A stretch of 64,000 nt of DNA, from NCBI GenBank assembly GCA_035532935.1, contig DATKQE010000090.1:1-64000 (forward strand), in the 5' to 3' direction. Positions 57,154 through 64,000 of this stretch are shown here, piece by piece; the stretch's first letter is position 1, and each line of letters begins with the position of its first letter. The notes beneath the pieces are model-generated. The model saw only the letters and a list, made by a program, of their open reading frames with translations, did not search any database and had not been told where the DNA came from. The translations under genes and the position numbers were made by a program. The stretch comes from DATJLY01 sp035532935. Lineage in GTDB: Bacteria > Pseudomonadota > Alphaproteobacteria > ATCC43930 > CGMCC-115725.

Positions 57154-57738
57154 ATGTTCCTCCTGATCGATAACTACGACAGTTTCGTATACAACCTCCG
57201 GCACTATCTCGGCGAACTGGGCGCCGAGGTCGAGGTCTGGCGCAACGATGCGCTGTCGGCGGTGGAGGCTCTCGCCCTGAAGCCGCAAGGGATCGTGCTG
57301 TCGCCGGGGCCGAGCGATCCCGACCGCGCCGGCATCTGTCTCGAGCTGGTGCAGCTTGCGGATGCGGTGCCGGTGCTGGGCGTCTGCCTTGGCCATCAGG
57401 CGATCGGACAGGCCTGCGGCGGGCGCATCGTGCGCGCGCCGGTGCCGATGCACGGCAAGCTGTCGCGCATAGAGCACGACGGCGGCGGCATCTTCGCCCG
57501 CCTGCCCAGCCCGTTTCTCGCCACGCGCTATCATTCGCTGGTGGTGGAGCGCGCCGGGCTGCCGGCCGGATTGCGCGTCACCGCCACCACCGAGGACGGG
57601 CTCGTCATGGGCCTCGCTCATCGCGAGCGCCCGCTCTACGGTGTGCAGTTCCATCCTGAGAGCATCGCCTCCGAGCACGGCCACGCCTTGTTGCGTAATT
57701 TTCTTACCCTAGCTACGGCCGAGAGCGTCCCCGCATGA
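57154..57738 (+). CDS. trpG: Anthranilate synthase component II (glutamine amidotransferase)
   Basis: This 194-residue class I amidotransferase supplies ammonia to TrpE. It begins FLLIDNYDSFVYNLRHYLGE and has VLSPGPSDPDRAG, the catalytic C78 in VLGVCLGHQAIG and the His-Glu pair in GVQFHPESIASEHGHALLRN. Its stop overlaps trpD (ATGA). A TATAAC at about 57103 could be the minus-10 of its promoter. No tryptophan leader peptide is visible in the 200 bases upstream. Confidence 0.96.
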   Translation: MFLLIDNYDSFVYNLRHYLGELGAEVEVWRNDALSAVEALALKPQGIVLSPGPSDPDRAGICLELVQLADAVPVLGVCLGHQAIGQACGGRIVRAPVPMHGKLSRIEHDGGGIFARLPSPFLATRYHSLVVERAGLPAGLRVTATTEDGLVMGLAHRERPLYGVQFHPESIASEHGHALLRNFLTLATAESVPA

Positions 57739-58766
57739 CCGACGTGACCGCGTTCAAGTCGTTCCTCGCCCGCGTCGCGGCGGGCGAGCGGCTGAGCGAG
57801 GCGGATGCCGCCGCGGCGTTCGATGCGATGATGTCGGGCAACGCGACGCCGGCGCAGATGGGGGGATTCCTCATTGCGCTGCGCGTGCGCGGCGAGACCG
57901 TGCCCGAGATCACCGGCGCGGCCCGCACCATGCGAGCGAAGGCGCTCGCCATCGATGCGCCGCCCAACGCCATCGACACGGTGGGCACCGGCGGTGACGG
58001 CGCCGGCACCTTCAACATCTCGACTGCGGCGGCGCTCGTCGTCGCCGGCTGCGGCGTGCCGGTGGCCAAGCACGGGAACCGCAATTTTTCGTCGAAATCG
58101 GGCTCGGCCGACATCCTCGCCGCGCTCGGAGTCAATATCGACGCCGATATGAGCCTGGTGCGGCGCTCCATCTACGAGGCCAATTTCGGCTTCCTCATGG
58201 CGCCGCGCCATCACAGCGCGACGCGCCACGTGGCGCCGACGCGCGTCGAGCTGGGCACGCGCACGATCTTCAACCTGCTCGGGCCGGTGTCGAACCCGGC
58301 GGGTGTGCGTCGTCAGCTCGTCGGCGTGTTCGCACCGCAATGGGTGAAGCCGGTCGCCGAGGTGCTGGGCCAGCTCGGCAGCGAGCGTGCCTGGGTCGTG
58401 CATGGCGACGGCCTCGACGAGATCACCACCACCGGCACGACCGACGTCGCGTCGCTCGAAGGCGGTCGCGTCACCACCTTTCGCGTGACGCCGGAGGATG
58501 CCGGCCTGCCGCGCGCGCGGCTCGAGGACATCCGCGGCGGCGAGCCAGCGGAGAATGCCGAGCGGTTCGTGGCCCTGCTCGAAGGCGAGGCTGGCCCGCT
58601 GCGCGACGTGGTGCTGCTCAATGCCGCCGCAGCCCTCATCATCGCCGGACGGGTGTCCGATCTGCGCACCGGCGTCGAATGCGGCGCCCAGGCGATCCGC
58701 GACGGCAGCGCCCGCCAGGCCCTCGCCCGGCTCGTCGCCATCACCAACGAGACGCCGGCGCCATGA
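57735..58766 (+). CDS. trpD: Anthranilate phosphoribosyltransferase
   Basis: This 343-residue enzyme adds the PRPP ribose phosphate to anthranilate. It has the glycine-rich DTVGTGGDGAGTFNISTAAA, VAKHGNRNFSSKSGSADILA, FLMAPRHHSATRHVAPTRVE, FNLLGPVSNPAGVRRQLVGV and VVHGDGLDEITTTGTTDVA. It overlaps trpG before it and trpC after it by ATGA, so the three genes are probably translated together. Confidence 0.97.
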   Translation: MTDVTAFKSFLARVAAGERLSEADAAAAFDAMMSGNATPAQMGGFLIALRVRGETVPEITGAARTMRAKALAIDAPPNAIDTVGTGGDGAGTFNISTAAALVVAGCGVPVAKHGNRNFSSKSGSADILAALGVNIDADMSLVRRSIYEANFGFLMAPRHHSATRHVAPTRVELGTRTIFNLLGPVSNPAGVRRQLVGVFAPQWVKPVAEVLGQLGSERAWVVHGDGLDEITTTGTTDVASLEGGRVTTFRVTPEDAGLPRARLEDIRGGEPAENAERFVALLEGEAGPLRDVVLLNAAAALIIAGRVSDLRTGVECGAQAIRDGSARQALARLVAITNETPAP

Positions 58767-59581
58767 GCGACGCGCTGACCCGCATCTGCGACGACAAGCG
58801 CAAGGCGCTGGCCCGGGCGCGGGCGGCACGCCCGCTGGAAGCGGTCGAAGCGGCCGCCGCCGCCGCGCCGCCGCCGCGTGACTTCATCGCCGCGCTCGAG
58901 CGCCGGCTGACCGCGGGCGGCTATGGGCTCATCGCCGAGATCAAGAAGGCGTCGCCCAGCGCCGGCCTCATCCGACCGGATTTCGCTCCGGCCGAGCTCG
59001 CCCGTGCCTATCAGGCGGGCGGCGCCGCCTGCCTCTCCGTCCTCACCGAGGAAGACCATTTCCAGGGTGCGCCGCAGCACCTCGAGGCAGCCCGGAGCGC
59101 CTGCGACATTCCCTTGCTGCGCAAGGATTTCATGCTCGATCCTTACCAAGTGGCCGAGGCGCGCGCGATGGGCGCGGACGCGATCCTGGTGATCCTCGCG
59201 GCGCTCTCGGATGACGCGGCGGCAGCCCTTGAGGACGCGGCCTTGCGCTGGGGGCTCGACGTACTGGCCGAGGTGCATGATCGCGACGAGCTCGACCGCG
59301 CGCTCCGGCTGAAGACCCGGCTGATCGGGATCAACAACCGGAATTTGAAGACCTTGAAGACCGATCTTCAAACCACCGAGACGCTTGCCGCAGCGGTGCC
59401 GCGGGACCGGATCGTGGTGAGCGAGAGCGGGCTGTCGCGCCCTGCCGATCTCGCGCGGATGGCGCGGGCGGGGGTGCGGTGTTTCCTCATCGGCGAAGCG
59501 CTGATGCGGCAGGCGGACGTGGCGGCGGCGACGCGTGCGCTCATCGTTCAGCCGGCCGACGCGACGCGGGCGACGATATGA
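58763..59581 (+). CDS. trpC: Indole-3-glycerol-phosphate synthase
   Basis: This 272-residue TIM barrel closes the indole ring. It has LIAEIKKASPSAGLIRPDF near 54, LSVLTEEDHFQGAPQHLEAA, LLRKDFMLDPYQVAEARAMG, LAEVHDRDELDRAL, IGINNRNLKTLKTDL and VSESGLSRPADLARMARAG. Its stop overlaps moaC (ATGA). Confidence 0.97.
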   Translation: MSDALTRICDDKRKALARARAARPLEAVEAAAAAAPPPRDFIAALERRLTAGGYGLIAEIKKASPSAGLIRPDFAPAELARAYQAGGAACLSVLTEEDHFQGAPQHLEAARSACDIPLLRKDFMLDPYQVAEARAMGADAILVILAALSDDAAAALEDAALRWGLDVLAEVHDRDELDRALRLKTRLIGINNRNLKTLKTDLQTTETLAAAVPRDRIVVSESGLSRPADLARMARAGVRCFLIGEALMRQADVAAATRALIVQPADATRATI

Positions 59582-60057
59582 GCGGCCTCACCCATCTCGA
59601 TGCCGCAGGGCACGCCCGCATGGTCGATGTCTCGGCCAAGGACGAAACCAAGCGCGTCGCCGTCGCCGCCGGCAGCGTGCTGATGCAGCCGGCGACGCTC
59701 GAACTCATTCGCAGCGGCGGCGTCGCCAAGGGCGATGTGCTGGCGACGGCGCGGCTGGCCGGGATCATGGCGGCAAAGCGCACGCCCGATCTCATCCCGC
59801 TGTGCCATCCGCTGGCACTCGACCAAGTGGCGGTGGAGCTCACCTGCGATCCGGCGCGCGCCGCCGTCGATATCACCGCAACCTGCCGCGTCACCGGCCG
59901 CACCGGCGTTGAAATGGAAGCACTGACAGCAGTTTCCGTGGCGGCGCTCACGATCTATGACATGTGCAAGGCGGTCGATCGCGGCATGTGCATCACCGAG
60001 ATCCGTCTGATGAGGAAGTCCGGCGGAAAATCGGGTGATTACGAGGCTTCGCCATGA
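59578..60057 (+). CDS. moaC: Cyclic pyranopterin monophosphate synthase MoaC
   Basis: This 159-residue enzyme makes cPMP, the first pterin of molybdenum cofactor synthesis. It has MVDVSAKDETKRVAVAAGSV, ARLAGIMAAKRTPDLIPLCH with the LCHPL motif, and GRTGVEMEALTAVSVAALTI followed by YDMCKAVDRGM. It overlaps trpC at its start and moeA at its end (ATG 60054 inside the stop region). Confidence 0.97.
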   Translation: MSGLTHLDAAGHARMVDVSAKDETKRVAVAAGSVLMQPATLELIRSGGVAKGDVLATARLAGIMAAKRTPDLIPLCHPLALDQVAVELTCDPARAAVDITATCRVTGRTGVEMEALTAVSVAALTIYDMCKAVDRGMCITEIRLMRKSGGKSGDYEASP

Positions 60058-61259
60058 TTTCAGTTGAGGAAGCGCGGTCGCGGTTGCTGGCGCCGTTGTC
60101 GCCGCTCGGCGTCGAGCACGTGGCGCTGAGCCAAGCGTTCGGCCGGGTTCTCGCCGAAGACGTGGTCTCGCGGCGCACCCAGCCACCGTTCGATGTCTCG
60201 GCGATGGACGGCTATGCCGCCCGTGCCGCCGATGTCGAAGCCGTGCCGGCGCGGCTGCGCGTGATCGGATCGACGCCGGCGGGCCAATCCTTCGACGGCA
60301 CCGTGGGCGCCGGCGAGACCGTGCGCATCTTCACCGGCGCGCCGGTGCCGCGGGGCGCGGACTGCATCGTCATTCAAGAGGACACCGAACGCCTTGACGG
60401 CGATGTCGTCCTGGTCAAGGAAGGTGCGCCCAAGGGCCGCTATATCCGCCCCGCCGGGCTCGATTTCAGCGCCGGCGCCATCGGCCTCGCCGCCGGACGG
60501 CGCCTCAATGCTCGCCACATCGGTCTCGCCGCGGCGATGAACCGGCCGTGGCTGCTGGTGCGTCGCCGGCCGCGTGTCGCGATCCTGCCGACCGGCGACG
60601 AGGTGGTGATGCCGGGCGATCCGGTCGGGCCCAACCAGATCGTGAGCTCGAATGCGCTGGCGCTCGGCGCGCTGGTACAATCGCTCGGCGCCATCCCGAT
60701 CCAACTCCCGATCGCGCCGGACGACAGCCGCGCCCTGCAGCGCATCGCCGAGGGCGCGCAGGGCGCCGATCTATTGCTCACCACCGGCGGCGCCTCGGTC
60801 GGCGACCACGACCTGGTGCGCGACGCGCTGGGCGCCACCGGCCTTGCCCTCGATTTCTGGAGCGTGGCGATGCGGCCCGGAAAGCCGCTGATGGTCGGGC
60901 GCTACCGCGACACGCCGATGATCGGGCTGCCGGGCAATCCGGTCTCGACGCTGGTATGCGGGCTGCTTTTCGTCAAGCCGGCGCTCGAGCGGCTGCTCGG
61001 CCTAGCCGCAGCCGAGGAGGCGACGGTGCGCGCGCGGCTTCGCATCGCGCTGCGCGCCAATGACCGGCGCCAGGACTATCTTCGCGCCAAGCTCGGGCGT
61101 GCCGGCGACGGCACGCTCGAGGCCGAGCCGTTCCCGGTCCAGGACAGCTCAATGATGTCGCTGCTCGCCGCAGCGGACGGGCTGGTCATCCGCCTGCCCC
61201 ACGCGCCGGCAGTCCAGGCGGGCGAGTGGGTCGACGTCATTCCGCTGGCGGCGATCTAG
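60054..61259 (+). CDS. moeA: Molybdopterin molybdenumtransferase MoeA
   Basis: This 401-residue enzyme inserts molybdenum into adenylylated molybdopterin. It has PPFDVSAMDGYAARAADVE, the NIFTGAPVP-type motif VRIFTGAPVPRGADCIVIQE, LPTGDEVVMPGDPVGPNQIV, the MoCF-binding LLTTGGASVGDHDLVRDALG and GLPGNPVSTLVCGLLFVKPA. The C-terminal beta-barrel domain is complete. It is the last gene before the lexA promoter. Confidence 0.96.
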   Translation: MISVEEARSRLLAPLSPLGVEHVALSQAFGRVLAEDVVSRRTQPPFDVSAMDGYAARAADVEAVPARLRVIGSTPAGQSFDGTVGAGETVRIFTGAPVPRGADCIVIQEDTERLDGDVVLVKEGAPKGRYIRPAGLDFSAGAIGLAAGRRLNARHIGLAAAMNRPWLLVRRRPRVAILPTGDEVVMPGDPVGPNQIVSSNALALGALVQSLGAIPIQLPIAPDDSRALQRIAEGAQGADLLLTTGGASVGDHDLVRDALGATGLALDFWSVAMRPGKPLMVGRYRDTPMIGLPGNPVSTLVCGLLFVKPALERLLGLAAAEEATVRARLRIALRANDRRQDYLRAKLGRAGDGTLEAEPFPVQDSSMMSLLAAADGLVIRLPHAPAVQAGEWVDVIPLAAI

Positions 61260-61273
61260 TTCCCAGGTTGGGC

Positions 61274-61302
61274 TTGACGCTCGAAAGGAACTAAACTAGA
61301 AC
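61274..61302 (+). promoter_or_regulatory. lexA promoter with LexA (SOS) box
   Basis: TTGACG at 61274-61279 and TAGAAC at 61297-61302 are 17 bases apart. The alphaproteobacterial SOS box GAAC-N7-GAAC (GAACTAAACTAGAAC) occupies 61288-61302 and covers the minus-10 element. LexA bound here would block its own promoter, which is the expected autoregulation. Confidence 0.88.
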
Positions 61303-61349
61303 ATAGCCTCGGTTTTGGTTTTGTTCCGAACGGCCGCGGCGAGGGCGTC

Positions 61350-62084
61350 ATGCTGACCCGAAAGCAATACGAGCTTTTGACGTTCATCAATCGCCGCTTG
61401 GCGGAATCCGGCGTCTCGCCCTCCTTCGAGGAGATGAAAGAGGCGCTGGACCTGCGGTCCAAATCGGGCATCCATCGCCTCATCAGTGGGCTCGAGGAGC
61501 GCGGCTTCATTCGCCGCCTCGCGCACCGCGCCCGCGCGCTCGAGGTGGTTCGGCTGCCGGACGATACCTCGGTCAGCGGGCGCGCTCGCGCGGCCGGCGG
61601 TGCGGAACGCGGCAAGTTCTCGCCCACGGTCATTCATGGCGATTTCAAGTCTGCTCTGCCCGGCGCGCCGGTGCCGGCCGATCGCGAGCGGTCGGGCGGC
61701 GAGACGGTGCAGTTACCGCTCTATGGGCGCATCGCCGCGGGCACGCCGATCGAGGCGCTGCGCGATCAGTCGAACGCGATCGGGGTGCCGGCGGAGATGA
61801 TCGGCCTGGGAGAGCATTACGCCCTCGAGGTCGCTGGCGACAGCATGATCGAAGCCGGCATCCTCGAGGGCGACACGGTGCTGATCCAGCGCTGCGACAC
61901 CGCCGAGAATGGCGCCATCGTCGTCGCCCTCATCGACAACAACGAGGTGACGCTGAAACGGTTGCGCCGGCGCGGCGATTCGATCGCGCTCGAGCCCGCC
62001 AACCACGCCTACGAGACCCGTATCTTCGGGCCCGACCGTGTCCACGTCCAAGGCAAGCTCGTCGGGCTGCTGCGGCGCTATTGA
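61350..62084 (+). CDS. lexA: LexA repressor
   Basis: This 244-residue SOS repressor has an N-terminal winged helix (MLTRKQYELLTFINRRLAES, then LDLRSKSGIHRLISGLEERG). The self-cleavage site is A130-G131 in GRIAAGTPIEA. The catalytic pair is S165 (VAGDSMIEAG) and K203 (EVTLKRL). The linker between domains is longer than in E. coli, as in other alphaproteobacteria. The SOS box sits 48 bases upstream. Confidence 0.96.
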   Translation: MLTRKQYELLTFINRRLAESGVSPSFEEMKEALDLRSKSGIHRLISGLEERGFIRRLAHRARALEVVRLPDDTSVSGRARAAGGAERGKFSPTVIHGDFKSALPGAPVPADRERSGGETVQLPLYGRIAAGTPIEALRDQSNAIGVPAEMIGLGEHYALEVAGDSMIEAGILEGDTVLIQRCDTAENGAIVVALIDNNEVTLKRLRRRGDSIALEPANHAYETRIFGPDRVHVQGKLVGLLRRY

Positions 62085-62099
62085 GCCGCGCCCGCCGGT

Positions 62100-62411
62100 T
62101 CAGCCGTAACGCTGGATGATGCCCTGCAGGCCCGACATGGCCTTGCCGAGATCGTCCGCTGTCATCACCGGCGTCATCTCGACGCGGGCGTTGAGGCCGA
62201 AGAAGAAGCGCTCGGCGATCTGCCCCACCTGCGACGAATCTTCCATGTTCACCACGAAAATGCCCGACCGCTCGCCCTTGTCGGGATAGAAATACGCCGC
62301 CTCCGGCTTCAACTCCTCGACGATCTGGTGCATCACCTTCTCGAGCTTGCCGGAGCGAAGCACGGCATTGCCAGCATCGACCGGAATCGCGAACTTAAGC
62401 ATGATGCGCAT
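62100..62411 (-). CDS. Small conserved protein, DUF3303-like
   Basis: This 103-residue protein begins MRIMLKFAIPVDAGNAVLRS and has EELKPEAAYFYPDKGERSGI, FVVNMEDSSQVGQIAERFFF and RVEMTPVMTADDLGKAMSGL. This is an alpha/beta ferredoxin-like pattern similar to DUF3303-type proteins; the function is unknown. It lies convergent with lexA (15 bases between stops) and downstream of comEC. Confidence 0.6.
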   Translation of the reverse strand: MRIMLKFAIPVDAGNAVLRSGKLEKVMHQIVEELKPEAAYFYPDKGERSGIFVVNMEDSSQVGQIAERFFFGLNARVEMTPVMTADDLGKAMSGLQGIIQRYG

Positions 62412-62525
62412 GTTGAGCCTCCCGCGATGATTGCTTCGACGGGAATCGGCATGCGACGACGGCAAAGCTTGCCATTTTACACCCGCCGCAATGCCGCACC
62501 CTAAGCCTCGTTTCCGCCTGCTCTC

Positions 62526-64000
62526 TCAACGCGGCCGTTGCGGCACCCAGGGCCGCGCACCTTGCCAGCCGCGCACGGTAGCGATGCGAATGCGGTCAGG
62601 ATCGAGCCAGACCGCATAGCCGCCGCGACGCCAAGTATCGTTGCGGTCGATGACGCGTGTATGACGGCAGATGCGATGCGCCGCCACCGGACTGACGACG
62701 AGATCGACCGCGCCGCACTCCTCGGCGAGCGCCGCACCGTCACGGATCAGCGCCACCACGCGGCCGTGGGCGCGATAAAGGCATGCCATCGCGTCGCAGC
62801 GCAGCGCGCCGTCGCCGGCGCTGCCGTCCTCGGGCCAGGGCGCCCCCAGCACGGCCGCCGCGTGCTGGGTCCAGCTGTCCTCGACAAACCGCGCATCCGC
62901 GACGCGCGAGGGAAGATAGGCGCCGTCGGGCGCGCGCACGGCGATGACATGCGCATTGGCGGCGACCAGCAGATCGGGCGGCCGGGCGAGCGCCAAGCCG
63001 AAATAGCCCGCCATGATCGGCACGGCGCCGAGCCAGCGCCATCGCCGCTGCCAAATGCACAGCCACAGGCCGCCGAAACTCACCAGCGCAAGGGCCGGCT
63101 GTGGCAGGCTCGGTACCGCCAACACCGCGCCGGGCCACGACGTGACCATGCGCGCGATCGCGACGATCGCGTCGATGCCCCAGCCCATCGGCCCGAGCGC
63201 CAGCGCCTCGAGGTGAAGCGGCATGGCAAGACACGCGATAATCGCCCACGGCATCACCCAGAAGCCGGTGATCGGCACCGCGAGCGCGTTCGCCACCACC
63301 GAGTAAAGCGCGAAGCGGTTGAAGTGGTAGATGGTGAAGGGCATGGTCGCGAGCGTCGCGACCACCGTCGTCAGGGCGATGCCCACGAGATAGAGCCCGG
63401 CACGGCGCAGCGCGCCCGCGCGCGAATGCCAGCGCGTCAGCACCGGGCGCATCGCCTCGTAGCACGCGATGAGCGCCGCGACCGCCGCGAACGACATCTG
63501 GAAGCTCGGCCCGGTCGCGCTCTCGGGCGACATCAGCATGATGATGGTAGCCGCAAAAGCTACGGCCCGCGCCGAGACGCTCAAGCGGTCCACCAGCACG
63601 GCAAGCAACGCAAGGCCGATCATGACGAAGGCGCGACGCGACGAAACGGTCGCGCCCGAGAGCAGCATGTAGCCGAAGATCGCGGCGAGCGCCGCCGCCG
63701 CCGCGTATTTCTTGGTCGGATGATAGAGCGCGACGCGCGGCAGCAGCGCCAGAAGCGCGCGCAGCGCGAAGAACACGATCCCCGCCACCATTCCCATGTG
63801 CAGCCCGGCGATCACCAGGATGTGAGCGAGCCCGGCATTGCGGAACGCATCGGCATCCGCGGGCGCGATCGCATGGGTGTCGCCGGTGATGAGCGCGGCG
63901 GCAATGGCCCCGGTCCTGCCCGGAACCGCCGCGCGGATACGCGCCGTGACGGCGCTGCGCACCGCCTCGACCGCGATGCGCCAGCCCGGAACGCCCGCGC
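62526..64000 (-). CDS. ComEC/Rec2-family competence protein, 5' end outside window
   Basis: The last 490 codons or so of an inner-membrane channel protein for DNA uptake are present; the frame is open to the window edge. The Competence domain has ITGDTHAIAPADADAFRNAG and LAHILVIAGLHMGMVAGIVF, followed by many hydrophobic helices. The C-terminal part (from about 62.5 to 63 kb) resembles the beta-lactamase-like region in position but shows no HxHxDH metal motif. The N-terminal OB domain is outside the window. ComEC near lexA is a common alphaproteobacterial order. Confidence 0.9.
   Translation of the reverse strand, partial: AGVPGWRIAVEAVRSAVTARIRAAVPGRTGAIAAALITGDTHAIAPADADAFRNAGLAHILVIAGLHMGMVAGIVFFALRALLALLPRVALYHPTKKYAAAAALAAIFGYMLLSGATVSSRRAFVMIGLALLAVLVDRLSVSARAVAFAATIIMLMSPESATGPSFQMSFAAVAALIACYEAMRPVLTRWHSRAGALRRAGLYLVGIALTTVVATLATMPFTIYHFNRFALYSVVANALAVPITGFWVMPWAIIACLAMPLHLEALALGPMGWGIDAIVAIARMVTSWPGAVLAVPSLPQPALALVSFGGLWLCIWQRRWRWLGAVPIMAGYFGLALARPPDLLVAANAHVIAVRAPDGAYLPSRVADARFVEDSWTQHAAAVLGAPWPEDGSAGDGALRCDAMACLYRAHGRVVALIRDGAALAEECGAVDLVVSPVAAHRICRHTRVIDRNDTWRRGGYAVWLDPDRIRIATVRGWQGARPWVPQRPR

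Overview
The window is about 64 kb of GC-rich chromosome from an alphaproteobacterium, most likely a Rhodospirillales-like or related lineage. The evidence is gene content and order: popZ next to valS; tpiA-secG-pyrG-kdsA-eno-ftsB-pdhABC-lpdA-lipA; a trp-moaC-moeA-lexA-comEC block; an E1-beta subunit carrying a lipoyl domain; an aapJQMP amino-acid transporter; and a GAAC-N7-GAAC LexA box. No genus is assigned. kdsA implies a Kdo-containing LPS and hence a Gram-negative envelope.

Layout. 1-2.5 kb: the 3' end of katG, then a decayed IS1182-like insertion sequence with recognisable terminal repeats, next to a broken fragment that resembles a TM0106-type RecB-like nuclease. 2.5-9 kb: an RND efflux pump with its membrane-fusion partner, a HicB-like orphan antitoxin, and an acyl-CoA synthetase-like (ANL) enzyme on the minus strand. 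9.3-10.8 kb: a small accessory patch between a tRNA 3'-end-like scar and a real tRNA-Asn. It holds a TSCPD-like protein flanked by two divergent paralogous small proteins, two copies of a palindrome and a long perfect hairpin. 10.9-16.9 kb: single metabolic genes (TylF-type methyltransferase, TonB-like protein, LLM flavin enzyme, dienelactone hydrolase-like protein, GMC oxidoreductase, glutathione transferase). 16.9-21.7 kb: a branched-chain amino-acid-type ABC transporter operon (livK-livH-livMG fusion-livF, minus strand). 21.9-28.1 kb: tRNA-Cys, then pcm-like-tolC-popZ-valS-greB. 28.1-38.2 kb: a peptide-type solute-binding protein, the sulfur genes cysK, sseA and metC, the general amino-acid transporter aapJQMP, and a lone modC coupled to metC. 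38.3-51 kb: a PilZ protein, then a long minus-strand run for pyruvate dehydrogenase, lipoate and central metabolism. 51.1-64 kb: an epimerase, ppiD, trpE, a decayed adenylate/guanylate cyclase inserted between trpE and trpG, then trpGDC-moaC-moeA-lexA and a comEC that runs off the end.

How the genes work together. LipA makes the lipoyl cofactor used by PdhB and PdhC. LpdA re-oxidises it. Enolase and triosephosphate isomerase feed the same glycolytic flux. TrpE with TrpG, then TrpD and TrpC, carry chorismate towards indole-glycerol phosphate. MoaC and MoeA act in molybdenum cofactor synthesis, and the distant modC would supply molybdate if its modAB partners lie elsewhere. CysK, SseA and MetC handle cysteine and methionine sulfur beside an amino-acid importer. 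Most of the window is ordinary core genome. No complete, clearly new system was found. The least explained parts are the tRNA-linked patch at 9.3-10.7 kb and the orphan antitoxin at about 7.1 kb. All family names come from reading motifs without a database search.
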